From: Niabella insulamsoli | Lineage (GTDB): Bacteria > Bacteroidota > Bacteroidia > Chitinophagales > Chitinophagaceae | NCBI RefSeq assembly: GCF_039652435.2 | Contig: NZ_CP190246.1 | Span: 806,001 to 870,000, forward strand | Reading direction: 5' to 3' | DNA length: 64,000 nt | Shown here: positions 50,731-60,098 of the stretch, in pieces | Layout: every line of letters starts with the position of its first letter | How positions within the stretch are numbered: position 1 is the stretch's first letter | Notes under the pieces: generated by a model | What the model saw: the letters and a program-made list of their open reading frames with translations, nothing else | The model's database searches: none | Told to the model about the DNA's origin: nothing | Position numbers and translations under genes: made by a program

Positions 50731-52158
50731 TTACAAATCATTGTCTTTTATATCGGCTATTTTCTGCTGTAGCGCTTCGCGGAATTTTGCAACCGTTGCG
50801 GCTTGTGCCTCCTCTTTTGCCAGGTTGTGAAATTGTTTTGGATCGGCGGCCATATCGAAAAGCTCGATGCCGTCCTGTCCGTCTTTTCCATATTGAATAT
50901 AAGCATGGTTTCGAGTGCGCAGCAAATAAATATCGCCAGGTTGTGTGATGCTGAAGGCCGTATCGCGGATGGAAGCCCGAGGGTTTTTCAGTGCTGGCGT
51001 AAGCGAGCGCCCCTGAATTTTGTTCTCTGCTTTAAGGCCGGCGAGCTGGGTCAGCGTGGGGTATAAATCGATCAGTTCGGCAAAGGACCCAACCCGAGCC
51101 GGTGCATAGCCGGGCACTTTGATGATGAGCGGCACCCGGGCCGATTCTTCCTTCAGGCTCACTTTCATCCAAAACTCATGTTCATCTAGATGAAACCCAT
51201 GATCGCTCGTAAAAACAACGATCGTATTATCTTCCAGGCCTTCTTTCTTTAGCGTTTTTAAAATCTTCCCTACCTGGCGGTCCATAAAATGTACTGAGGC
51301 ATAATAGGCGGCAATAGCTTTCTTTTTATCCTCCTCGTCCATTTTATTTTTGATACTGTTGACATAATTGATCCCTCTCTTGGGGATATCGTCCCAGTCG
51401 TCGGGTTGCTGTAGCGGAAGCGAGATATTTTGAAAGGGGAAAGATTTAAAGTCTTTTTTAGGCGCGACAAAGGGAACATGGGGGCGCACAAGTCCAACGG
51501 CGAGGAAAAAGGGTTCGTTTTTATGGGCGCTGATGAGTTCGCAGGCTTTAGCGGCCGTTTTTCCGTCTGCCTGTGATAAATCGCCGCCTTCTGCTTTCAC
51601 AATAGTCATCACATTGCCTCCCTTCCGCTCAATGCTGCCGGTCGGATTATCCTGCACCAATTCTGCTGCTCCTTTCGATTGCCACTCGGGGCTTTGACTG
51701 TTGAACCGTTCGGTCCAGCTACGGGGGTCATCGGTTCCATCCGTTCCCTTTTCGATGTCGGATGGAATAGCCATGTGAAAGATTTTACTCACGCGCGCAG
51801 TATAATATCCATTGGCCTTAAACAGTTCTGGCAGCATTTTTTTATCGCCAATATTTTCACGGCCGCTGGTGTACCCAAGCGTTCCGGTAGCCGTAGGATA
51901 GTAGCCCGACAGGAAAGAAGCCCTTGAAGGGCCGCAAACGGGAAACTGGCAGTAAGCGCGCTCGAAAAGCACACCGCTTTTGGCCAGCTTGTCGATATGA
52001 GGCGTAACAGGACGCGGATTGCCATAAGCGCCGATTGCAGTTGTGGTAAGATCGTCGGAAATGATGAAAAGAATATTGGGTTTTGATGCTTGTTGCGCGT
52101 GGCCCGCAATAACAATAAGCATAAAAAGGGGCGGAAAAAATCTATGTTTTGATAGCAT
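50731..52158 (-). CDS. Secreted sulfatase (iduronate-2-sulfatase-like)
   Basis: A 475-residue sulfatase: signal peptide (ending AGHAQQ), NILFIISDDLTTTAIGAYG (metal Asp pair), the formylglycine signature QFPVCGPSRASFLSG with Cys-x-Pro-Ser-Arg, IVVFTSDHGFHLDEHEFWMK, and a C-terminal subdomain. The Cys needs an anaerobic or FGE-type maturase not in this window. It removes sulfate esters from glycans. ATG 52158 begins the signal peptide; an upstream extension to 52224 does not look coding. Confidence 0.9.
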   Translation of the reverse strand: MLSKHRFFPPLFMLIVIAGHAQQASKPNILFIISDDLTTTAIGAYGNPRPVTPHIDKLAKSGVLFERAYCQFPVCGPSRASFLSGYYPTATGTLGYTSGRENIGDKKMLPELFKANGYYTARVSKIFHMAIPSDIEKGTDGTDDPRSWTERFNSQSPEWQSKGAAELVQDNPTGSIERKGGNVMTIVKAEGGDLSQADGKTAAKACELISAHKNEPFFLAVGLVRPHVPFVAPKKDFKSFPFQNISLPLQQPDDWDDIPKRGINYVNSIKNKMDEEDKKKAIAAYYASVHFMDRQVGKILKTLKKEGLEDNTIVVFTSDHGFHLDEHEFWMKVSLKEESARVPLIIKVPGYAPARVGSFAELIDLYPTLTQLAGLKAENKIQGRSLTPALKNPRASIRDTAFSITQPGDIYLLRTRNHAYIQYGKDGQDGIELFDMAADPKQFHNLAKEEAQAATVAKFREALQQKIADIKDNDL

Positions 52159-52279
52159 TGCCAAACTTACATGAAAAATTTTTATCACGCACAGCGCCGG
52201 AGAAGGCCACGTTAAAAAAAGCATGGGGTTTCGAACTAAAACAGATCGTCTTTGTTACTAAATTGCAGTTCCGAAAATT

Positions 52280-53224
52280 ATGGACGCCACAAAAAAATCA
52301 CCCTCCTTATTAATTGTCGTGCTGGCTTTCGCCGCCGTGTACCTGATTTGGGGGTCTACTTATTTTTTTATTGAAATGGCGGTGAAAAGCATTTCGCCGA
52401 TGATACTCGGGGCGGTACGTTTTATAGTAGCCGGATTAATATTAATGGCGTGGGTGTCGGCAAGAGGTGAAAAAATATGGAACCGGAAAGCCTTAATGCC
52501 GGCTATGATCAGCGGCACGCTGATGCTCTTCCTGGGAAACGGCGCTGTTATTTGGGCCGAACAATTTTTGCCCAGTTCTTTTGTCGCTATATTTCTGGCC
52601 TCAGCGCCGCTTTGGTTTTTGCTGCTCGATAAGGTGAACTGGCAGCAAAATTTCAGTAACAGGTTTACATTAATTGGCGTGTCGATCGGGCTACTCGGCG
52701 TCATTGCCCTTTTTTATGAAAAGATCGTGGAAACCGGTTATCAGCAAAGCCTGGCCGCGCTCATTATTCTTTGCCTTGCCAATATCAGCTGGGCTTTAGG
52801 ATCGCTGTTTTCAAAATACAAGGTGAAAAATACCTCATCTTCCGTCAACTCTGCCTGGCAAATGCTCGCGGCCGGCCTGGCATTTACCTTAACGGGGCTT
52901 TTGAATGGTGAATTTAAAATGATGCAATGGACGCAGGTGCCGGTAAGCGCGTGGCTGGCGGTTGCCTACCTGGTGTTGTTCGGCTCTATTATCGGATATA
53001 GCGCTTATGTTTTTTTATTAAGCGTTCGCAGCGCTACCCAGGTAAGCACCTATGCTTATGTAAACCCTCTGGTAGCCGTACTCCTGGGCGTGTTTATTAA
53101 TCACGATCGCTTAACGGCTATGCAACTGGGCGGCCTGGCCGTAATTCTCTGTAGTGTATTCTTTATTAATCTTGCCAAAAAAAGGCAGGTAAAAATGAAC
53201 GCCCGATTGGGCAGTTCGGCTTAG
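52280..53224 (+). CDS. EamA-family drug/metabolite transporter
   Basis: A 314-residue inner-membrane protein with two EamA repeats and ten predicted helices, e.g. VYLIWGSTYFFIEMAVK, VRFIVAGLILMAWV, SFVAIFLASAPLWFLLLD in repeat one and AYLVLFGSIIGYSAYVFLL, AYVNPLVAVLLGVFI in repeat two. It probably exports a metabolite; substrate unknown. A basic tail (AKKRQVKMNA) is cytoplasmic. Confidence 0.9.
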   Translation: MDATKKSPSLLIVVLAFAAVYLIWGSTYFFIEMAVKSISPMILGAVRFIVAGLILMAWVSARGEKIWNRKALMPAMISGTLMLFLGNGAVIWAEQFLPSSFVAIFLASAPLWFLLLDKVNWQQNFSNRFTLIGVSIGLLGVIALFYEKIVETGYQQSLAALIILCLANISWALGSLFSKYKVKNTSSSVNSAWQMLAAGLAFTLTGLLNGEFKMMQWTQVPVSAWLAVAYLVLFGSIIGYSAYVFLLSVRSATQVSTYAYVNPLVAVLLGVFINHDRLTAMQLGGLAVILCSVFFINLAKKRQVKMNARLGSSA

Positions 53225-53281
53225 CGCCCCGGACAACTATTTTGAAGATTGTTTGTTTTTAAGAACATAATTTAACAAACA

Positions 53282-54301
53282 ATGACGGATCAAATTTTTG
53301 ACGGCCTCAAATATTCCATTCTCGATCTTGCCACCGTCTGCCACGGCGATACGCTGCAGCAAACTTTTGCCCGCAGTTTGCAAACGGCCCGGTTTGCTGA
53401 AGCGCAAGGGTACACCCGCTATTGGTTTTCGGAGCATCACAATATGGAAAGCGTTGCCAGCGCTGCTACCTCGGTGTTGATTGGATATGTGGCTGGCGGT
53501 ACTGCAACCATTCGCGTCGGGTCGGGCGGCATTATGTTACCCAATCATTCGCCTTTGATTATTGCTGAGCAGTTCGGAACACTGGGATCGCTCTATCCTA
53601 ACCGGATAGATTTGGGGCTGGGCCGGGCGCCCGGAACGGATGGGTTGACCGCTATGACCATCAGAAGTGCGCCGATCAATGCGCCTTATGACTTCAAAGC
53701 AAATATTCAACAATTACAACAATATTTTAGCAGTGAAAATGCTTCATCAAAAGTAAGGGCGCTGCCTGGCGAAGGCGTCGAAGTGCCCCTATGGGTGTTG
53801 GGCTCGAGCACCGACAGCGCTTACCTCGCAGCACAAATGGGATTGCCTTATGCTTTTGCCGCGCATTTTGCTCCCGCTCAACTGCTGGAAGCGCTTGCTA
53901 TTTATAAGAATAATTTTACACCTTCCGCGCAGTTAAAAGAGCCTTATGCCATGGCCTGCGTAAACGTGATCGCTGCCGACACCGCGGAGGAAGCGGCGTT
54001 TCTTTCCACATCGATGTATAAAATGTTCCTGGGCATTTTTACCAACTCCCGCGCGCCGCTGATGCCAGCTTTCAATGTTGCTCAGCTTGCCGGTTTATGG
54101 ACGCCCGAGCAGGAATATGGCGTGAAGCATATGCTTTCCTACGCTTTTATCGGTGATAAACCCACCATCGCGAAAAAGATGCAGCATTTTTTACAAAAAA
54201 CCGGCGTTCAGGAAGTAATGGCTATTAGCCAGATCTTCGATCAGCAGAAAAAAGAGCATTCGTTCAGGTTATTTAAAGAAGTAATGACGGGCCAATTGTA
54301 A
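53282..54301 (+). CDS. LLM-class flavin-dependent oxidoreductase
   Basis: A 339-residue luciferase-like monooxygenase: ARFAEAQGYTRYWFSEHHNM, TIRVGSGGIMLPNHSPLIIA, EQFGTLGSLYPNRIDLGLGR and PLWVLGSSTDSAYLAAQMGLP are typical of the MsnO8-like LLM group. It uses reduced FMN and oxygen; substrate unknown. Monocistronic, on the same strand as the EamA gene. Confidence 0.9.
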   Translation: MTDQIFDGLKYSILDLATVCHGDTLQQTFARSLQTARFAEAQGYTRYWFSEHHNMESVASAATSVLIGYVAGGTATIRVGSGGIMLPNHSPLIIAEQFGTLGSLYPNRIDLGLGRAPGTDGLTAMTIRSAPINAPYDFKANIQQLQQYFSSENASSKVRALPGEGVEVPLWVLGSSTDSAYLAAQMGLPYAFAAHFAPAQLLEALAIYKNNFTPSAQLKEPYAMACVNVIAADTAEEAAFLSTSMYKMFLGIFTNSRAPLMPAFNVAQLAGLWTPEQEYGVKHMLSYAFIGDKPTIAKKMQHFLQKTGVQEVMAISQIFDQQKKEHSFRLFKEVMTGQL

Positions 54302-54469
54302 CCGTGTTTTGCTGTCAGCGACAGCTTGCTTTTGCCGGTAAGACTTCTCTGCTAACAGAGGAAGCCCTGGGCTCATTGCCATGCGTAAAAAAATCTTAAC
54401 GATCATCGCTTTTAATCCCCTGTCATTATCCCTAAATTAGTATCTTCAAACACTTAAACAAAAAATTGT

Positions 54470-56197
54470 ATGGATAACGCAATTCAGGAAAAAATAGATC
54501 AATGGCTGCAGGGTCGTTATGACGAAGACACCAAAAACGAAATCAGAAAACTGCAAAACGAAAACAGCAGCGAGTTAGCTGACTCATTTTATCAGAACCT
54601 CGAGTTTGGAACAGGCGGCCTTAGGGGCATAATGGGTGTGGGCACCAATCGCATGAACAAATACACCGTAGGCATGGCGACGCAGGGCTATGCCAACTAC
54701 CTGAAAAAATCTTTTTCGGACGGCGAGGTAAAAGTGGCCATTGCGCATGACAGCCGCAACAACAGCCGATTTTTCGCAGAAACAACAGCCAACGTATTTG
54801 CTGCCAACGGCATCAAAGTATTTTTGTTTGAAAGCCTGCGGCCGACGCCGGAACTCTCTTTTGCGATCAGAACACTGGGTTGCCAGGGCGGCGTTGTTTG
54901 CACGGCTTCTCACAACCCCAAAGAGTATAACGGTTATAAAGCTTATTGGAATGACGGCGGTCAGCTCGTGCCTCCCCACGATAAGAATGTGATCAAAGAA
55001 GTGGAGCAGATCAAGTCGGTAGACGATGTGAAATGGAGTGGCGGTGCGTCAAATATTACCATTATTGGAAAGGAGATGGACGAGCAATACATCGAAATGG
55101 TAAAAGGGCTGAGCGTTTATCCGGAAGTAATCGAAAAGCATAGCGATCTGAAAATTGTTTATACGCCGATACACGGCACCGGCATCACGCTTGTTCCGCA
55201 GGTGCTGGAGCGATTTGGATTTAAGAATGTTCATATTGTTGAAGAACAACAAACGCCTGACGGCAACTTTCCTACCGTGGCCTATCCAAATCCTGAAGAA
55301 AAAGAGACGATGAGTATTGGATTGCAAAAGGCAAAAGAGCTGAATGCCGATATTTTATTGGGCACCGACCCCGACGCGGATCGTGTGGGCATCGGTATAA
55401 AAAATAACAAAGGCGAGTGGGTGTTGATGAATGGAAACCAAACGGCTGTGCTTGCTTTTAACTATGTGTTGGAAGCGCGCAAAGAGAAAGGCATAGCGCA
55501 GCCCAACGACATGATCATTACCACAATCGTTACCACAGGCATGGCCGACGGCCTCGCGTCGGGCAATGGGGTAGCTTGTTACAGGGTGCTGACCGGGTTT
55601 AAGTGGATCGCTGAAATGATCAGGCTGAAAGAAGGAAAAGAAAATTATGTAATTGGTGGAGAAGAAAGCTTTGGCCTCATGATCGGGGATAAGATTAGGG
55701 ATAAGGACGCCGTCAGTGCGGTAGCGCTGCTTTGTGAAATGGCCGCTTACGAAAAAGATAAAGGAAAGACATTATTTGATAAGCTGATTGAACTTTACAT
55801 CAAGTATGGCTTTTACAAAGAAGACCTGATTTCGATCACGAAAAAAGGTATGGACGGCCAGCAACAAATTGCCGCGATGATGGAAGCCTACCGCAATGAT
55901 CCGCCTCAGTCGATCAATGGGTCGAAGGTTTTGAAAGTGTTGGATTATGACAGCGGCATAGAAACCGACATGCAAACCCGCGACGCGACGCCGATCAACC
56001 TTCCCAAATCGAATGTGTTGCAGTTTATCACCGAAGACGGCTCTTTGATTTCGGCAAGGCCGAGCGGCACCGAGCCTAAGATCAAATTCTATTTCAGCGT
56101 CAAAGAACAACTGGACAGCGCGGCCGATTTTGATCGGGTGAATCAAAAACTGGACGAGAAAATCCAGGCAATCATAAGCGACATGAAGCTTAAATAG
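54470..56197 (+). CDS. Alpha-D-phosphohexomutase (phosphoglucomutase/phosphomannomutase)
   Basis: A 575-residue phosphosugar mutase (PgcA-like, longer than PgmB-type enzymes). All four domain motifs are present: phosphoserine loop VVCTASHNPKEYNGYK, metal loop GTDPDADRVGIG, sugar loop GGEESFGLMIG, and phosphate loop SARPSGTEPKIKFYF. It interconverts hexose-1- and hexose-6-phosphates for glycogen and cell-surface glycan synthesis. It is followed by a strong terminator. Confidence 0.93.
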   Translation: MDNAIQEKIDQWLQGRYDEDTKNEIRKLQNENSSELADSFYQNLEFGTGGLRGIMGVGTNRMNKYTVGMATQGYANYLKKSFSDGEVKVAIAHDSRNNSRFFAETTANVFAANGIKVFLFESLRPTPELSFAIRTLGCQGGVVCTASHNPKEYNGYKAYWNDGGQLVPPHDKNVIKEVEQIKSVDDVKWSGGASNITIIGKEMDEQYIEMVKGLSVYPEVIEKHSDLKIVYTPIHGTGITLVPQVLERFGFKNVHIVEEQQTPDGNFPTVAYPNPEEKETMSIGLQKAKELNADILLGTDPDADRVGIGIKNNKGEWVLMNGNQTAVLAFNYVLEARKEKGIAQPNDMIITTIVTTGMADGLASGNGVACYRVLTGFKWIAEMIRLKEGKENYVIGGEESFGLMIGDKIRDKDAVSAVALLCEMAAYEKDKGKTLFDKLIELYIKYGFYKEDLISITKKGMDGQQQIAAMMEAYRNDPPQSINGSKVLKVLDYDSGIETDMQTRDATPINLPKSNVLQFITEDGSLISARPSGTEPKIKFYFSVKEQLDSAADFDRVNQKLDEKIQAIISDMKLK

Positions 56198-56212
56198 ATT
56201 TATAAAATAATC

Positions 56213-56245
56213 AAAGCCGTCCTATTTATTTGGGACGGCTTTTTT
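56213..56245 (+). terminator. Intrinsic terminator after the phosphohexomutase gene
   Basis: AAAGCCGTCC (56213-56222) pairs with GGACGGCTTT (56233-56242) and continues in a T-run. Confidence 0.85.
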
Positions 56246-56726
56246 ATGGATTAAGGAGCATGTCAGTTCAAAACGCTTAGCGTGATTTTGCGAAAAGCTA
56301 GGGCACAACGATCCTGTGGCGCAGGCCCAAAGTTTCTTGCGCATCTGATAATAGCAGAAAAATTTCACCCAAATTTTACGAAAGGTGGTACATCGCGTAG
56401 TAGTCGAAAAGTTCTCTTCTTACAATAGGTTTTCTTTTTCGCGATAAAATTTTACTTGCAAATTTTAATATAGCGAGGATGAGTAATTTCAAAGTGCTGT
56501 TGTGTTTTTTTTCGTTCATTGTTGTGTGGTTTATAGGTTACCTAATAAAATGCCTGTTTACATAGACAAATTTATGTGGCAATAACGGCTAAAATTAGGG
56601 TATTTTTCCCGTAGATGCCAAGGCATCACCCGAATGTGTGAATAAACTCTGAACTGAACCCATCCTCGTATTTTTTCCATGGGTAATAATGAAATGATTT
56701 TTAAATAGTTATTTTAGAAAGTAGTT
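56246..56726. other. 480-base intergenic region without a clear gene
   Basis: No long frame exists. It holds a 28-codon hydrophobic reading frame (56480-56566), a short perfect palindrome GATGCC-aa-GGCATC (56614-56627) and a GGG-tattttt-CCC hairpin just before it. The last 100 bases are AT-rich and presumably hold the promoter of the DUF3810 gene. I see no tRNA or known riboswitch. Confidence 0.5.
56480..56566 (+). CDS. Possible 28-residue single-pass membrane peptide
   Basis: ATG 56480 opens a frame of 28 codons, MSNFKVLLCFFSFIVVWFIG then YLIKCLFT, almost entirely a hydrophobic helix with a Lys near each end. GCGAGG directly precedes the ATG. Short hydrophobic frames occur by chance in AT-rich DNA, so this is only a candidate. 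Confidence 0.2.
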
Positions 56727-57821
56727 ATGAAAATCAGGTTTTCTAAAAAGTGGATAAGCTGGCTCGCCCTGATAGTGCTTGTTGTGTTGTTAAAAATGGC
56801 ATCCGTTTCACCGGCTTTCATTGAAAAATATTATTCAAACGGGCTGTATCCCTTGATGGGCGCGTCACTGCGATACCTGTTTGGTTGGATTCCTTTTAGC
56901 TTCGGCGATTTGCTATATAGTTTCGTTATCATTTTTCTAATCTACAAGCTGGTTAGGATAATAAAAACCATGCGCGCCGGCGGTTTCAACAGGAAATACC
57001 TGAAGTTGATTTTCCGGAAATTACTCTTTTTCGCGTTGCTGGCCTACGTTATATTTTATAGCCTTTGGGGCCTGAATTATTCCCGCGCCGGTATTGCCCG
57101 CCAAATGGGCCTGGCAGAAGCGGCTTATACCGTAAGCGATGTGGACACGCTGGTGCAACTGCTGCACGGAAAATTGAACGCACATGCCGTGTCGTTCACC
57201 GCCGCTTCGCGCGACTCTTTTAAGACCAAGCGGAGTGTATTTTTTAATGCTTCTCTTTTATACAAAATCGCGGCTACCCGGTTTCCTTTTCTTGTTTACA
57301 AGGGGTATTCTGTAAAGCCTTCGCTTTTTAGTTACCTCGGCAATTATGCAGGTTTTCAGGGGTATTATAATCCGTTTACGGGCGAGGCGCAGGTAAATAC
57401 AACGATTCCCAAAAGCGTGGAACCTTTTGTTGTGTCACACGAGATTGCTCACCAACTCGGTTATGCAAAAGAGAGCGAGGCTAATTTTGTTGGGTTCCTG
57501 GCTTGCCGCCTTCATCCTTCAATCAACTTCAAATACTCGGTTTATTTCGATATGTACCACTACGCTATCCGCGAACTGGCGATAGGCGACTCCGTTTCAG
57601 CGCACCGGTACGACAGCACGCTGCATAGCCAGGTGAAAAAGGATATGAAAGAATATGTGGCATTTTATAAGAAATATCGCAACCCGGTAGAGCCATATAT
57701 CGACCGTTTTTATGGTTATTTTCTGAAAGCCAACAACCAGCCTAAGGGCCGCGCCTCTTACAACGAAGTTGTCGGATGGCTCATTGCCTATTATAAAAAG
57801 TATGGAAAAGGAGTGATATAG
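56727..57821 (+). CDS. DUF3810 membrane protein with HExxH motif
   Basis: A 364-residue protein with N-terminal hydrophobic segments (WLALIVLVVLLKMASV; FGDLLYSFVIIFLIYKLV; LLFFALLAYVIFYSLWGLNY) and a globular domain. That domain carries the zinc-protease signature H238-E-I-A-H242 (VVSHEIAHQLGYAKESEANF) with Glu residues in KESEANF as a possible third ligand. DUF3810 is a Bacteroidota family without assigned function; the motif suggests an envelope metallopeptidase acting on an unknown protein. Confidence 0.85.
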   Translation: MKIRFSKKWISWLALIVLVVLLKMASVSPAFIEKYYSNGLYPLMGASLRYLFGWIPFSFGDLLYSFVIIFLIYKLVRIIKTMRAGGFNRKYLKLIFRKLLFFALLAYVIFYSLWGLNYSRAGIARQMGLAEAAYTVSDVDTLVQLLHGKLNAHAVSFTAASRDSFKTKRSVFFNASLLYKIAATRFPFLVYKGYSVKPSLFSYLGNYAGFQGYYNPFTGEAQVNTTIPKSVEPFVVSHEIAHQLGYAKESEANFVGFLACRLHPSINFKYSVYFDMYHYAIRELAIGDSVSAHRYDSTLHSQVKKDMKEYVAFYKKYRNPVEPYIDRFYGYFLKANNQPKGRASYNEVVGWLIAYYKKYGKGVI

Positions 57822-57897
57822 TTTGTAAGTTGCTGATTTTCAATATAAATTTTATCAGTATTTTTTAGTCGGCGTGAAATTGATGAAAACTAATCCG

Positions 57898-57905
57898 TAC
57901 CTTTG
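57898..57905 (+). promoter_or_regulatory. -7 promoter element of rpsA
   Basis: TACCTTTG, exact match to TAnnTTTG, 34 bases before the rpsA start. Confidence 0.55.
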
Positions 57906-57909
57906 CAGT

Positions 57910-57939
57910 CCGAATTTTTAAACCCATTCGGATTTTTTT
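57910..57939 (+). promoter_or_regulatory. Hairpin plus U-run in the rpsA leader
   Basis: TCCGAAT (57910-57916) pairs with ATTCGGA (57926-57932) around a 9-base loop, then seven T run directly to the rpsA ATG. With the -7 element at 57898, the mRNA would begin at or near this hairpin. It has the form of an intrinsic terminator or a translational control hairpin. Confidence 0.6.
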
Positions 57940-59895
57940 ATGAATTTTTATTTTAAACAACTAAACGCTGATGCACAGGAGAACGCGGGCGCTACCGAAC
58001 CGGTAGAAGAGGCTTCTACAGCGACAACAACTGCACCTGCTGAACCGGCAACAGCCGCTGCTGAAGAGCAAAACGTAGAAACTGCGCACGATGATTTTGA
58101 TTGGAGCGTAGACAAACGCAACGTTTCTTCTTATTCTAAAGAAGAAAAAGAAAAGTACGACAAAGTTTATGAGAACACTTTCATTCAGCTGAACGATGGT
58201 GAACTGGTAAACGGTATCGTTGTAGGACTTACTAAAACTGATGTGGTTTTAAACATTGGTTTTAAAAGTGATGGCCTGATTTCTTTAAACGAATTCCGCG
58301 ACCTGCCGGCACTATCGATTGGTGACGAGGTAGAAGTAATGATCGTTGAAAAAGAAGACAGGGACGGACACCTGAACCTGAGCCGCAAACAAGCCCGCAC
58401 TACCCGTGCCTGGGAAAAAATTGTTGAGGTTAACAAAACAGGCGAAGTGGTTACCGGTCTGGTTACTTCTAAAACAAAAGGCGGTCTTATCGTTGATGTA
58501 TTCGGAATGGAAACCTTCCTGCCCGGTTCTCAAATCGATGTTAAACCTGTTACTGACTACGATCAGTTTGTGGGTAAAACAATGGAATTTAAAGTGGTTA
58601 AGATCAACGAAACCATTAAAAATGCTGTTGTATCTCACAAAGCGCTTATTGAAAGCGATATGGAAGCACAACGTGCTGAGATCATCGGTAAACTGGAGAA
58701 AGGTCAGGTACTTGAAGGAACCGTTAAAAATATCACCGATTTTGGTGCGTTCATGGACTTGGGCGGCTTAGACGGCCTGCTTTATATCACAGATATTTCA
58801 TGGGGACGTATTTCTCACCCGAACGAGGTGTTGAAAATGGATCAGAAAGTAAATGTGGTGGTATTGGATTTCGACGACGAGAAAAAACGTATCAGCCTTG
58901 GCTTGAAACAACTGACGCCACATCCTTGGGATGTGTTGCCTGAAGATATTGCAGAAGGCAATACTGTAAAAGGCAAAGTTGTTAATATCGAAGATTACGG
59001 CGCATTCCTTGAAATCTATCCTGGTGTAGAAGGCCTGGTTCACGTAAGCGAAATTACATGGGCCAACACGCCTATCAACGCGAAAGATTTCTTCAAATTG
59101 GGCGATGAACACGAAGCGAAAATTGTTACGCTTGATAAGGATACCCGTAAGATGAGCCTTTCTATCAAACAATTAACTGAAGACCCATGGAATGATATCG
59201 AAAGCAGGTTTGCTGAAGGTACCAAACATGAAGGCGAGGTTAAAAACATCACTAACTACGGTGTGTTTGTGGAATTGGCGCAAGGTATTGGTGGTATGAT
59301 CCATATCAGCGATCTAAGCTGGCTGAAGCGTTTCAACCATCCGGGAGAATACACTAAAGTAGGCGAGAAAATTGATGTAATGATCCTTGGCATCGATAAG
59401 GAAAACCGCAAACTTCAGTTGGGCCACAAACAATTGGAAGAAGATCCCTGGAACACGCTGCAGGATACATTTGCGATCGGCAGCGTACACGACGGAACCA
59501 TCACGCGTAAAGATGACAAAGGCGCTACCATTCAGCTGCCTTACGGCTTAGAAGGATTTGCTCCGGCCCGTCATCTGGCAACGAAAGAAGGTAAGTCGTT
59601 GAACCTGGATGAAACCGCTCAGTTTGTTGTGATCGAATTTGATCGGAATGAAAAACGTATTGTAGTGTCTCACGCAAGAATTTGGGAGCAGGAACAATAT
59701 GTTGAGCGTGAAGGTGTGAAGAAAGCAGAGCGCGCAGAAGCTGAAAAAACCAAGAAAGCCGTTAAATCTATCCAAAGCAAAGTTGAAAAAGCAACTTTGG
59801 GAGATTTAGGTGTATTGGCTGATCTGAAAAAGAAAATGGATCAGGAAGCAAGTGCAAAGCCCGCTGCTGACAAAGACGCAGCGGATAAAGCCTAA
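57940..59895 (+). CDS. rpsA: 30S ribosomal protein S1
   Basis: A 651-residue S1 with six S1/OB repeats: ELVNGIVVGLTKTDVVLNIG, EVVTGLVTSKTKGGLIVDV, QVLEGTVKNITDFGAFMDLG, NTVKGKVVNIEDYGAFLEIY, KHEGEVKNITNYGVFVELA and SVHDGTITRKDDKGATIQLP. Flanking these are an acidic Ala/Glu N-terminus and a Lys/Ala-rich tail. It brings mRNA to the ribosome, important in Bacteroidota where SD pairing is weak. The leader carries a hairpin that may give autoregulation. Codon use is strongly biased, as for highly expressed genes. Confidence 0.96.
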   Translation: MNFYFKQLNADAQENAGATEPVEEASTATTTAPAEPATAAAEEQNVETAHDDFDWSVDKRNVSSYSKEEKEKYDKVYENTFIQLNDGELVNGIVVGLTKTDVVLNIGFKSDGLISLNEFRDLPALSIGDEVEVMIVEKEDRDGHLNLSRKQARTTRAWEKIVEVNKTGEVVTGLVTSKTKGGLIVDVFGMETFLPGSQIDVKPVTDYDQFVGKTMEFKVVKINETIKNAVVSHKALIESDMEAQRAEIIGKLEKGQVLEGTVKNITDFGAFMDLGGLDGLLYITDISWGRISHPNEVLKMDQKVNVVVLDFDDEKKRISLGLKQLTPHPWDVLPEDIAEGNTVKGKVVNIEDYGAFLEIYPGVEGLVHVSEITWANTPINAKDFFKLGDEHEAKIVTLDKDTRKMSLSIKQLTEDPWNDIESRFAEGTKHEGEVKNITNYGVFVELAQGIGGMIHISDLSWLKRFNHPGEYTKVGEKIDVMILGIDKENRKLQLGHKQLEEDPWNTLQDTFAIGSVHDGTITRKDDKGATIQLPYGLEGFAPARHLATKEGKSLNLDETAQFVVIEFDRNEKRIVVSHARIWEQEQYVEREGVKKAERAEAEKTKKAVKSIQSKVEKATLGDLGVLADLKKKMDQEASAKPAADKDAADKA

Positions 59896-59913
59896 TTATT
59901 TCTTTTCAAATAG

Positions 59914-59947
59914 AAATGTCCCGACTGATGTTGGGACATTTTTTTTG
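59914..59947 (+). terminator. Intrinsic terminator after rpsA
   Basis: AAATGTCCC (59914-59922) pairs with GGGACATTT (59933-59941) and is followed by a T-run. Confidence 0.85.
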
Positions 59948-60098
59948 CCCCTATTTTGGCTGATATTAGGCGTTGACTTGATTTTGGCCCGAACTTTCTG
60001 CCCCACGAAAGCGAAACAACCACATGCAATGGTTGCAGCCTTTTGTTTTGCAGGATTTCATATTATCAGTAACTTTCTTTCTCTAAACCAATTTAAAA

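Noticed and set aside
54312..54373. Hairpins GCTGTC-agc-GACAGC and CTTC...GAAG after the LLM gene
   Set aside because: Weak stems without a T-run; not called terminators.
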